From Pedobacter changchengzhani (lineage in GTDB: Bacteria > Bacteroidota > Bacteroidia > Sphingobacteriales > Sphingobacteriaceae): DNA of 64,000 nt. Shown here piece after piece: positions 26,488 through 33,968 of the stretch. Location of the stretch: positions 25,614 through 89,613 of the forward strand of contig NZ_SJCY01000013.1 in the NCBI RefSeq assembly GCF_004354365.1. Reading direction: 5' to 3'. Under the pieces are notes generated by a model. It was not told the origin of the DNA. It made no database searches and saw only the letters and a program-made list of their open reading frames with translations. Position 1 is the first letter of the stretch. Each line of letters starts with the position of its first letter. The position numbers and the translations under genes were made by a program.

Positions 26488-26556
26488 TGTCCCGTTTTAC
26501 GCTCATACGCCTGCAGGCCTTACACACAAGGCCGGTATCCGCTCCACCCGGGTTTA
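26488..26556. other. G+C-rich structured island of unknown nature
   Basis: About 65% G+C by eye in an AT-rich genome. It contains a perfect 10-bp palindrome GCCTGCAGGC (26509-26518) and an adjoining stem GGCCTT/AAGGCC (26516-26521 and 26528-26533). It could be a small RNA or part of another repeat family; no known RNA was recognised. Confidence 0.35.
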
Positions 26557-26642
26557 AAAACAAAGGCAGTGCAATAGCGACAATTTGAGGTCTTATCTAT
26601 AAAATGAAATTTCCCATTTTTTTGTATTCTCTTTCAAATCAG

Positions 26643-26902
26643 CACATCTGGCGCAAGCGTCTCGCTTGTGACCTAAATTAGAAAGTAAACTACTTCGCAA
26701 AGCAGATGACTGGGCCAGATCACATCTGGCGCAAGCGTCTCGCTTGTGACCTAAATTAGAAAGTAAACTACTCTGCAAGGCAGATGACTGGACTAGATCT
26801 ATCTAAAAACTCACATCTGGCGCAAGCGTCTCGCTTGTGACCTAAATTAGAAAGTAATATACTCCGCAAGGCAGATGACTGGGCTAAATCTATCTAAAAA
26901 CA
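26643..26902. repeat. Three tandem copies of a 78-91 nt repeat with internal hairpin
   Basis: Copies begin at 26643, 26721 and 26812, each starting CACATCTGGCGCAAGCGTCT and including the hairpin GCAAGCG...CGCTTGT. The first copy lacks 13 nt at its end. Any ORF through them is only repeat translation. Confidence 0.85.
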
Positions 26903-26933
26903 AAAGTATATCCAATATCGAAATTTTCAAGCC

Positions 26934-28667
26934 TTACCTAAAAAAAGAAATATTATATTTTTTAATGTTGTCTTTCATATCAGCAACCACCAACTCTAAA
27001 TCATGTTTTCCAGCTCCAGTGCGTTCATCAAAGCTGTGCCAAAGCGTTGCCGATTTTGCATCAAACTCCATTAAAACCCACTTGCCATCAATGTAACCAT
27101 TAAAGCTTTTTATGCCCGATAGGTTGTCGCTAATTTTAAAAATCATTTTCGAAATTCCTTTCATGCTTTTGCCATCGGCAATGTTTACTGGGGTTATATG
27201 CGGCGCAATAGTATCAACAGCAATATAAAAAGCGCCAAAGGTTTTAGGTGTGGCTTTAATAAAACCATTTTCGAAATTTCCACCTTGGCTAACGCCACTC
27301 GTACTCACAATTAACGCCTTACTTTTTAAATATTCTGGAATTTGGTCTGCTTTGATGTACAGTTCGAATCCGGTGTGAAGCGGTGTAAAGCGGTTGTGAA
27401 TTTGATGAATAGCAGAATAAGCATTGCCTATCGGTTTAGGCAATTTTTTATAAACGAAATTCAAATTATCATATAAAGTACCTTGAAGAAAAATCGCTTT
27501 TATATCTTCGGTGTCAAACTCATTTGTTTTGTTGTAAGGGTAAAAAATCCCCGTTGGTGGAGCAGATTGGGCAATAGGTGCTGACCCCGAATTTACTGTA
27601 AAATTTAAGGTAGAAGAATTTCCTGTTGCATCTTTAATAATGTATTTCATTTCATGATTTTTACCATCATTGAAATTAATTTTGCCATTATTTACCAAAC
27701 TGCTATAAATTTTTAAAGGGTTGCCTGGTGCTACAAAACTTTTTTGTATGCTTCGCTTTGTAGTTAAAAACGTAGGGTAATCGATGTGAGAATTAATGGC
27801 CTTGCTATTTTCAAAAGCAAACCTTTCTAAAGCAGAAGTAAATACCACTTTGCCGTCATATTCCAATTGGATGGAATAAACACCATTTGTTCCCGAAAGT
27901 CCGTTATGTTTATCAGTTGTAACTATACCAAAGCCAACTTCGCCTGATAGAGAAATTGGAGCAACAGCTTTATAACTTCCGTTAGCGCCAGTAATTGCGA
28001 TAGCTTGTTTCGGTGTATTTTCAGTAAATACGTTTCCATTTAAACGGTAAACGTATAAATTATGAATGACTGGCGGAATATTATCAGGTATATTAATGCC
28101 GAAAAATTGCGGGTTGATCGTCTCTTCGGTTTTGGTGTCTCTAATTTCGAAATGTAAATGCGGTCCGCCAGAACTTCCTCTGTTGCCACTCCAAGCAATA
28201 ATTTCTCCTTTTCTAACCGGTATTAAAGTTGCATCGGGATACTCATCAATTTCAAATGATTTCTTTTCGTATTCTAAATTCTTCACGACAGTTGCAATTT
28301 TTGGCGAAAAACGTTGCAGGTGGCCATAAACGGTGGTAAAACCATTGGGGTGATTAATATAAAGTGCCTGTCCGAAACCACTATTTTGAACCCTTAACCT
28401 CGAAATGTACCCATCAGCAACTGCGTAAACAGGATAACCTTCTCTTTGATTGGTTCTAAAATCTATTCCCGAATGAAAATGGTTACTCCGAATTTCGCCA
28501 AAAGAGCCTGCAAGAGCAGGTGGCGTAATATCTAAAGGTTGGCGGAAATCGGTTAAAGGATACTTATTTTTACTAAATATTTGTTGTGCCCGGGTAAGCT
28601 GAAAAGTGAATAAAAAAGTAAATAATAATACTATGGAAACTATTTTAGGCATGGAATTTTTAATCAT
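26934..28667 (-). CDS. M23-family metallopeptidase (peptidoglycan endopeptidase-like)
   Basis: 577 residues. Signal peptide ends QLTRAQQ. The M23 domain (about 45-190) has the zinc ligands in HFHSGIDFR (HxxxD) and in GPHLHFEIRD (HxH), with the family strand HPNGFTTVYGHL. The remaining 370 residues are beta-rich and not recognised. Such enzymes cleave peptide crosslinks in peptidoglycan, or act as inactive scaffolds; the zinc ligands look intact. The gene starts 3 nt after the preceding FAH-family gene, so the two are co-transcribed. Confidence 0.88.
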   Translation of the reverse strand: MIKNSMPKIVSIVLLFTFLFTFQLTRAQQIFSKNKYPLTDFRQPLDITPPALAGSFGEIRSNHFHSGIDFRTNQREGYPVYAVADGYISRLRVQNSGFGQALYINHPNGFTTVYGHLQRFSPKIATVVKNLEYEKKSFEIDEYPDATLIPVRKGEIIAWSGNRGSSGGPHLHFEIRDTKTEETINPQFFGINIPDNIPPVIHNLYVYRLNGNVFTENTPKQAIAITGANGSYKAVAPISLSGEVGFGIVTTDKHNGLSGTNGVYSIQLEYDGKVVFTSALERFAFENSKAINSHIDYPTFLTTKRSIQKSFVAPGNPLKIYSSLVNNGKINFNDGKNHEMKYIIKDATGNSSTLNFTVNSGSAPIAQSAPPTGIFYPYNKTNEFDTEDIKAIFLQGTLYDNLNFVYKKLPKPIGNAYSAIHQIHNRFTPLHTGFELYIKADQIPEYLKSKALIVSTSGVSQGGNFENGFIKATPKTFGAFYIAVDTIAPHITPVNIADGKSMKGISKMIFKISDNLSGIKSFNGYIDGKWVLMEFDAKSATLWHSFDERTGAGKHDLELVVADMKDNIKKYNISFFR

Positions 28668-28670
28668 TAC

Positions 28671-29282
28671 TTACTTTACATCAAAATTTAAAAGTTGCTT
28701 GCCTGCTAACCAAGCTTCTAATTTATCGCCTTTATTGGTTTTGCCTACACCTTCCGGTGTGCCAGTAAAAATTAAATCTCCTTTTTTTAAGGTAATGTAT
28801 TGCGAAACGAAACTTATTATTTTTTCGAACGAGAACAACAGGTTTTTAGTATGGCCTTTTTGTCTGCTTTCGCCATTTACTTTTAGCTCGAAGTTTAAAT
28901 CGTATAAATCTTCAAAATCGGTTTTTGGCAAAAAGATACTTATCGGTGCAGAATTATCAAATGCTTTTGCAAGTTCCCAAGGCAAGCCTTTTTCTTTGTG
29001 TTTACTTTGAATATCGCGAGCGGTAAAATCAATACCCAAGCCAATCTCGTCATAATAATTCGAAGCAAATTTCTCTGCAATGTGTTTGCCTTCTTTACAA
29101 ATCTTTAGTACAACTTCCAATTCAAAGTGTACATCATCAGAAAAATCTGGAAGATAGAAAGGCTTATTGTCCTTTAAAACGGCGGTATCTGGTTTTAAAA
29201 ATATAACTGGAGTTGTAGGAATCGGATTATTTAATTCTTTGGCGTGTTCGGCGTAATTACGGCCTATTGCGATGATTTTCAT
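28671..29282 (-). CDS. Fumarylacetoacetate hydrolase family protein
   Basis: 203 residues. The core has RNYAEHAKEL, the acidic metal ligands in HFELEVVLKI (E-x-E), GIDFTARDIQ and the C-terminal GDLIFTGTPEGVG. Members split C-C bonds or decarboxylate 2-oxo acids (oxaloacetate decarboxylase/acylpyruvase); the substrate here is not settled. It precedes the M23 gene in one transcript. Confidence 0.88.
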   Translation of the reverse strand: MKIIAIGRNYAEHAKELNNPIPTTPVIFLKPDTAVLKDNKPFYLPDFSDDVHFELEVVLKICKEGKHIAEKFASNYYDEIGLGIDFTARDIQSKHKEKGLPWELAKAFDNSAPISIFLPKTDFEDLYDLNFELKVNGESRQKGHTKNLLFSFEKIISFVSQYITLKKGDLIFTGTPEGVGKTNKGDKLEAWLAGKQLLNFDVK

Positions 29283-29357
29283 TTATTTAACGATGAGATG
29301 TAAGTAATTGATGTAGCATAGATCCACATCTTTTCAAAAATAAGAAAGAAAAAGATT

Positions 29358-29894
29358 TTATAAAACAGATATTCGTTTTACTTGACTTTCGGAACCTGCT
29401 ATTACTCTTAAAAAGTAAATACCTGCAGTTAAACGGCTCGGAATGGTAAAGGTTTTAGTCTGTTCACCAGCATTTAAACGCTCGTTTGATAGCGTAACCA
29501 CTTCATTGCCCAATAAATCGATGATTTTAATCGCTACCGGTGTATCTCTGCTCAGCGACAGAATTATATTTAATTGATCATCAACTGGATTTGGATATAT
29601 TTTAACAATCGTTAAAAGTTTATCTTTTGGAGTGTTCGTATTTGCGTTCGAGGTTTTAGTACCAGGGAAAACGCCAAAAATATTCGATCCACCAAGGGTA
29701 GAAAACAGTGGCTTGTAAGGTTGAATGTTCGCTTTTATTTCTGGTAAATGATTGCTTGCTTTGGATGGTCTTGATCTTAAACTAATTTTAACACTGTCAC
29801 TCTGCTGACTCATAACATTCATGGCGCACAACATTGCAATGCACAAAGTGCAGGCAATTTTTTGTAGTAGCGTTATGTTTAGGTAGAGTTTCAT
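29358..29894 (-). CDS. Small secreted protein with T9SS type A sorting domain
   Basis: 178 residues from the ATG at 29894; upstream frame to 29978 gives a poor signal peptide, while MKLYLNITLLQKIACTLC does not need it. The C-terminal 80 residues are a type A sorting domain (IVKIYPNPVDDQLNIIL, LLGNEVVTLS, TAGIYFLRV, KRISVL). The part before it is short and unrecognised. The protein should be exported through the type IX system, for which porT and porG are encoded in this window. Confidence 0.82.
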   Translation of the reverse strand: MKLYLNITLLQKIACTLCIAMLCAMNVMSQQSDSVKISLRSRPSKASNHLPEIKANIQPYKPLFSTLGGSNIFGVFPGTKTSNANTNTPKDKLLTIVKIYPNPVDDQLNIILSLSRDTPVAIKIIDLLGNEVVTLSNERLNAGEQTKTFTIPSRLTAGIYFLRVIAGSESQVKRISVL

Positions 29895-30021
29895 CAAATA
29901 GATTGAACCAAATATATCAATAATAACAAAGAAATTAAAGATTTTGTTTAAAAACCATTTTTTAACACTATTTAACATTGCAAATTGTTAATAGTTGTGT
30001 TAAAAATACACAATAAATTGG

Positions 30022-30052
30022 TTGTTAATTTGTTATAGTTAGTTTACTTTTG
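30022..30052 (+). promoter_or_regulatory. Bacteroidota promoter for kup
   Basis: TTG at 30022-30024 (-33) and TACTTTTG at 30045-30052 (-7) are separated by 20 nt, the normal spacing. Confidence 0.55.
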
Positions 30053-30075
30053 CCACACAAAAAAGAAAGATAAAG

Positions 30076-32055
30076 GTGTCAAATCATAAAAATGTAAACG
30101 CGCTCACTGCTGGTGGCGTTCTTGTAAGTTTAGGAATTGTTTTCGGCGATATCGGTACTTCGCCGTTGTACACATTGAATGCAATTTTTACCAGTATTTT
30201 AGGACTGAAAGATGGCTTTGTGTCAGATCCTGGCTCAATAAATACGGTAATTGTTTTAGGCGTGCTCTCTTGTATTATTTGGACACTTACCCTACAAACG
30301 ACAATTAAATACGTAATTATAACCTTAAGGGCAGATAATAAAGGTGAAGGCGGTATATTTTCTTTATTCTCTTTGGTAAGAAAAAAGGCCAAATGGCTTG
30401 TTGTACCCGCCGTAGTTGGTGGTTGTGCGCTTTTAGCCGATGGGGTAATTACGCCAAGTATTACAGTAACATCAGCCATAGAGGGTTTAACCAATAAGTT
30501 TGATGTACCAGTTGTACCCGTGGTAATCGCCATTTTAACGGTTCTGTTCATTATTCAGCAGTTTGGAACAAATTTAGTTGGTAAAATGTTTGGGCCGGTA
30601 ATGTTTATCTGGTTTAGCGTTTTAGGCGTGGCCGGCGTATCATATATCATTAAAGATTATAGCATTTTAAAAGCATTAAACCCATACTATGCCATCCATT
30701 TATTAGCCACAAACAGTAAAGCGTTTATTATTTTAGGTGGCGTATTTTTATGTACAACAGGAGCGGAGGCACTTTATTCTGATTTAGGTCACTGTGGTAG
30801 AAATAATATTAGAATAAGTTGGATTTTTGTTAAACTTACTTTGATTCTGAATTATTTGGGGCAAGGTGTTTGGATTTTACAACATCAGGCTACCTTCATC
30901 CCGAGTTCTAAAATGAATCCTTTTTTCCAAATTGTATCGAGCGATTTTCAAGTTCCGATGGTTATTTTGGCTACTATGGCTGCGGTAATTGCAAGTCAGG
31001 CACTTATTAGTGGTTCATTTACTTTAATATCCGAAGCGGTTCGGTTAAACCTTTGGCCGAAAATTAAAATCGTTTATCCATCGGTTACCAAGGGCCAACT
31101 TTACGTGCCGTCTATCAATTGGTTATTGTGGTTCGGTTGCTGTAGCATCGTTTTCTTTTGGCGAGAATCATCAAAAATGGATGCTGCTTATGGTTTATCA
31201 ATCACCATTGCGATGTTAATGACTACTATTTTGGTAAGTGTTTACCTTAAAAGCAGACGTTTTCCAAAGTATTTAATTGCCCTTTTTATAACGGTTTATG
31301 TAATAATTGAAGGTACTTTCTTGTTCAGTAATCTTCATAAATTTTTAGATGGCGGTTGGTTAACGGTGTTAATAGGATCGGTGCTTTTTACAGTAATGTG
31401 GAGTTGGTTTGTTGCACGGAAAATTAAAAATCGTTTTGTAAAATATGTAGAGATTGATGATTATTACGAAATTTTAACAGAATTAAGTAACGATGAATCG
31501 GTACCGAAATATTCATCTCAATTGGTGTACTTAACCAGTGCCAATTTTAAAACAGAAATTGAATCTAAAATTATTTATTCAATTATTCAAAAAGAACCTA
31601 AGCGTGCCGATGTTTATTGGTTGGTACACGTAGATGTGATGGATGAGCCCTATACTTTGGATTATAAAGTCGAATTCTTAATCCCAGGAAAACTGATTAG
31701 AATTGATTTTAGACTAGGATTTAGAATTGAACAGAGGGTAAACTTGCTGTACCGTAAAGTGGTAGAAGAATTGGTGAAGAACAACGAAATTGATATTACC
31801 AGTCAATATACTTCGTTAAACAAACATAAAATCGCCGGCGATTTTAGATTTGTTTTGTTAGAGAAACATCTTTCTAGGTTTACCAAATTGAGTTTATACG
31901 AGCGTAGTATAATGGATTATTACTTCATCCTTAAGAAATTAAGTTTATCAGAAGAGCGTGGTTTTGGATTAGACAGCAGCTATGTTGATGTAGAAAAAGT
32001 GCCATTAATTTTTGTTTCTCCAGATGATGTTGAACTTCATAGATTGCCAGTTTAA
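30076..32055 (+). CDS. kup: KUP family potassium uptake transporter
   Basis: 659 residues starting at GTG 30076, preceded by an AAGG-rich leader. The N-terminal signature GDIGTSPLY (24-32) and about 12 membrane helices up to residue 455 mark the K+/H+ symporter family; the last 200 residues are the soluble C-terminal domain. It takes up potassium across the inner membrane. A 53-residue membrane protein gene starts 3 nt after its stop. Confidence 0.94.
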   Translation: MSNHKNVNALTAGGVLVSLGIVFGDIGTSPLYTLNAIFTSILGLKDGFVSDPGSINTVIVLGVLSCIIWTLTLQTTIKYVIITLRADNKGEGGIFSLFSLVRKKAKWLVVPAVVGGCALLADGVITPSITVTSAIEGLTNKFDVPVVPVVIAILTVLFIIQQFGTNLVGKMFGPVMFIWFSVLGVAGVSYIIKDYSILKALNPYYAIHLLATNSKAFIILGGVFLCTTGAEALYSDLGHCGRNNIRISWIFVKLTLILNYLGQGVWILQHQATFIPSSKMNPFFQIVSSDFQVPMVILATMAAVIASQALISGSFTLISEAVRLNLWPKIKIVYPSVTKGQLYVPSINWLLWFGCCSIVFFWRESSKMDAAYGLSITIAMLMTTILVSVYLKSRRFPKYLIALFITVYVIIEGTFLFSNLHKFLDGGWLTVLIGSVLFTVMWSWFVARKIKNRFVKYVEIDDYYEILTELSNDESVPKYSSQLVYLTSANFKTEIESKIIYSIIQKEPKRADVYWLVHVDVMDEPYTLDYKVEFLIPGKLIRIDFRLGFRIEQRVNLLYRKVVEELVKNNEIDITSQYTSLNKHKIAGDFRFVLLEKHLSRFTKLSLYERSIMDYYFILKKLSLSEERGFGLDSSYVDVEKVPLIFVSPDDVELHRLPV

Positions 32056-32058
32056 AAT

Positions 32059-32220
32059 ATGTTTAGGACAATAATTATTGCGCTGGCCATGGTTTTATTT
32101 ATTGCTGGGCCAGCTGCTAAAATTTATCATTTACCACACAGTGAATATTACCTAATTCTTTCAGCGATTGGGCTAATTATAATTACGTTTTTCTTTTTTA
32201 AGAAAGAAAAGGGGGAGTAA
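32059..32220 (+). CDS. Small two-helix membrane protein downstream of kup
   Basis: A 53-residue frame MFRTIIIALAMV...KKEKGE with two hydrophobic helices (about 3-20 and 31-48) split by a short polar loop (AKIYHLPHSEYY) and a charged tail. It starts 3 nt after the kup stop and is translated from the same strand. No family was recognised. A small accessory subunit of the transporter, or a general membrane protein, would both fit; the closeness to kup is the only evidence for a link. Confidence 0.6.
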   Translation: MFRTIIIALAMVLFIAGPAAKIYHLPHSEYYLILSAIGLIIITFFFFKKEKGE

Positions 32221-32359
32221 ATTGACGCTTGTACTGTTGGTTGGTGTTGGATTTGTTTGTGTGAAAACAGGCGTTTCAATGCCAAAAAAAGCTTAATAAA
32301 CTAATTTTTTACAAGTGGATTAATATTGTATTCCCATTGATATTGTAACAAGCTTAGCA

Positions 32360-32800
32360 TTAGGTTACCGCCAAATTCATGTGATATAAATCAAAACCAA
32401 CTGCCCAATAGTCTTTTTTGATTTCTACTAACTCAAAACCATACTTTTGGTAAAATTTATAAGTGATTTGTGTCGTTCTAACCACAATTTTTTCTATCGT
32501 GGCGAGTGCACTAAGTTTGTCTATTCTATATTTTAACATTCTTGTGCCCAAGCCTCTGCAATGAAAATTAGGGTGAAATATGTCCCAGCTAATTGTTGCG
32601 GTTGTGTTATCATCTGTAAAGTTTATTCCACCGCAACCGACCAATTTTCCTTCAAAAATTAAAACATAATAGAGTTGTCTTTTTTTCTCAAGATATTCGA
32701 TAAGGTCGGCTTCCTCTTCGAATGCAAAATATTTAGGCGTATTTAATTTAATTAAGTTTATTACCTCGTCTTTGTCAGTTACTTCGTATGGTCTTATCAT
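32360..32800 (-). CDS. GNAT family N-acetyltransferase
   Basis: 146 residues. The acetyl-CoA-binding loop is CRGLGTRMLKYRIDK (the R/Q-x-x-G-x-G/A pattern), followed by VVRTTQITYKFYQKYGFELVEIKKDYW. The substrate is unknown. It stands alone. Confidence 0.88.
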   Translation of the reverse strand: MIRPYEVTDKDEVINLIKLNTPKYFAFEEEADLIEYLEKKRQLYYVLIFEGKLVGCGGINFTDDNTTATISWDIFHPNFHCRGLGTRMLKYRIDKLSALATIEKIVVRTTQITYKFYQKYGFELVEIKKDYWAVGFDLYHMNLAVT

Positions 32801-32934
32801 TATTGAATTTTCAAACTAGCTTTCACATAGCATAACTCACAATTTAATTTATGCAAGTTTTTTTAGCCATACATTTACGGAAAAAGTAATTCTCAAGATG
32901 TAAAAGAATACATCGCTGAAAGATAAGAGTTTTT

Positions 32935-33330
32935 CTACTTTGCAGGTGCTGTTTTACCATTGTGGCAGGTAATACAATTCACAGAATTTACTGATTTACC
33001 ATCATGCATTTCTTTCGAAAAATACTTTTTGTTTAGTTTTGCGGTCATTCTCATCATATACCTGGCTGTTTCTTTTTCAGGCTTTGCGTCACTTGCAAAA
33101 TCCAGTTTTTTTGGGTCATCTGCCATTGATGCATGGCAATGATTACATTTAACACCAAGTGCTAATTTAAAATTAACCATAATCGTGTCTAAATCCGCAT
33201 GACTGATATCTTTCGGTAAAACCTTTAAGTTTTTAGGTTTATGATCGTCGATATTTTTAGGCATAAATGCACTCATTGCAATTACAGTACTTAATAAAAG
33301 CGCGATAACTGAAAATTTTCTATATTTCAT
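32935..33330 (-). CDS. Diheme c-type cytochrome (reaction-centre cytochrome-like)
   Basis: 131 residues with an N-terminal signal segment. Heme motifs are CNHCH (62-66) and CITCH (119-123); the methionines at 92-94 (YMMRM) could be axial ligands. The pattern LGVKCNHCHA...ARYMMRMTAKLN resembles the CytoC_RC group found in many non-photosynthetic Bacteroidota. Electron partner unknown. Confidence 0.83.
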   Translation of the reverse strand: MKYRKFSVIALLLSTVIAMSAFMPKNIDDHKPKNLKVLPKDISHADLDTIMVNFKLALGVKCNHCHASMADDPKKLDFASDAKPEKETARYMMRMTAKLNKKYFSKEMHDGKSVNSVNCITCHNGKTAPAK

Positions 33331-33389
33331 GTTTGCTAATGTTTAAATAAATATAAAAAAAAAGAAATTAATCACAACGTGATTTTCGT

Positions 33390-33965
33390 TTAAATATGAA
33401 ATTTATCTTCATCCCATTTATTAGGATTATTTATGATATAATTGGAAATGTTGATGTACGCGTTTTCATCTCGAATAATGTGCTCATAATAATTGCGTTG
33501 CCATAACTTCCCCATTTGTTTGTTTTGTAATTTATATAGCTTTAAACATTCATTTGAAACAATTGATTTGTATGCGCCAACTACATCAGCAATAGTAGTC
33601 GGGGCAACCCTTGCGGTTGCCCTATTTGCGCTATTTACTTCGTTTTCATCTTGGGCAACCGCAAGGGTTGCCCCGACGGTTTTGTCAAGATTAATATCTT
33701 TTAAAACGATTATACCATGCATATGATTTGGCATAATCTGAAAAACGTCTAGCTCAAAACTCGAAAATCTTTCCATTAGATTTATCCATTCGTTGTAGGC
33801 TATAGTTCCCAATTGATTTAAAATCATTTTATGCGCTAAAATTTTTCCAAATCTATGCCGTCTATCTTCGCAACAAATTGTAATGAAGTAAGCACCAGCT
33901 TTACTATAATCGTAGCCCTTTAACCTTATTGATTTTCGATGATGAATTAAAGGGTTGTATTTCAT
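33390..33965 (-). CDS. REP-associated tyrosine transposase (RAYT, Y1 family)
   Basis: 191 residues. The HUH motif is H81-M-H83 in MPNHMHGIIVL and the catalytic tyrosine is in WQRNYYEHIIRDE (Y159 or Y160). Family members cut and join single-stranded DNA at REP hairpins and are single-copy, domesticated relatives of IS200/IS605 transposases. Residues 97-123 are encoded by two REP-like hairpins in inverted order (33598-33677), in the variable loop between the HUH motif and the VVGAYKS helix. The frame is intact. The product may therefore be active. Confidence 0.9.
   Translation of the reverse strand: MKYNPLIHHRKSIRLKGYDYSKAGAYFITICCEDRRHRFGKILAHKMILNQLGTIAYNEWINLMERFSSFELDVFQIMPNHMHGIIVLKDINLDKTVGATLAVAQDENEVNSANRATARVAPTTIADVVGAYKSIVSNECLKLYKLQNKQMGKLWQRNYYEHIIRDENAYINISNYIINNPNKWDEDKFHI
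33598..33677. repeat. Inverted pair of REP-like hairpins within the RAYT gene
   Basis: A 25-nt arm at 33598-33622 and its exact reverse complement at 33653-33677 are separated by 30 nt. Each arm is itself a hairpin with an 8-bp GGGCAACC/GGTTGCCC stem and a 5-nt loop. The whole is BIME-like and translated as part of the transposase. Confidence 0.9.
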
Positions 33966-33968
33966 TCT

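Larger units (their letters stand above)
26322..26933. other. Repeat-rich intergenic region between bcp and the M23 peptidase gene
   Basis: 612 bp without a supported gene. It holds a G+C-rich structured stretch (about 26488-26556) and three near-identical tandem copies of a 78-91 nt repeat (26643-26902). Confidence 0.75.

Noticed and set aside
26593..26778. A 61-residue minus-strand frame with LGHKRDACARC repeats
   Set aside because: It is only the translation of the tandem 78-91 nt hairpin repeat.
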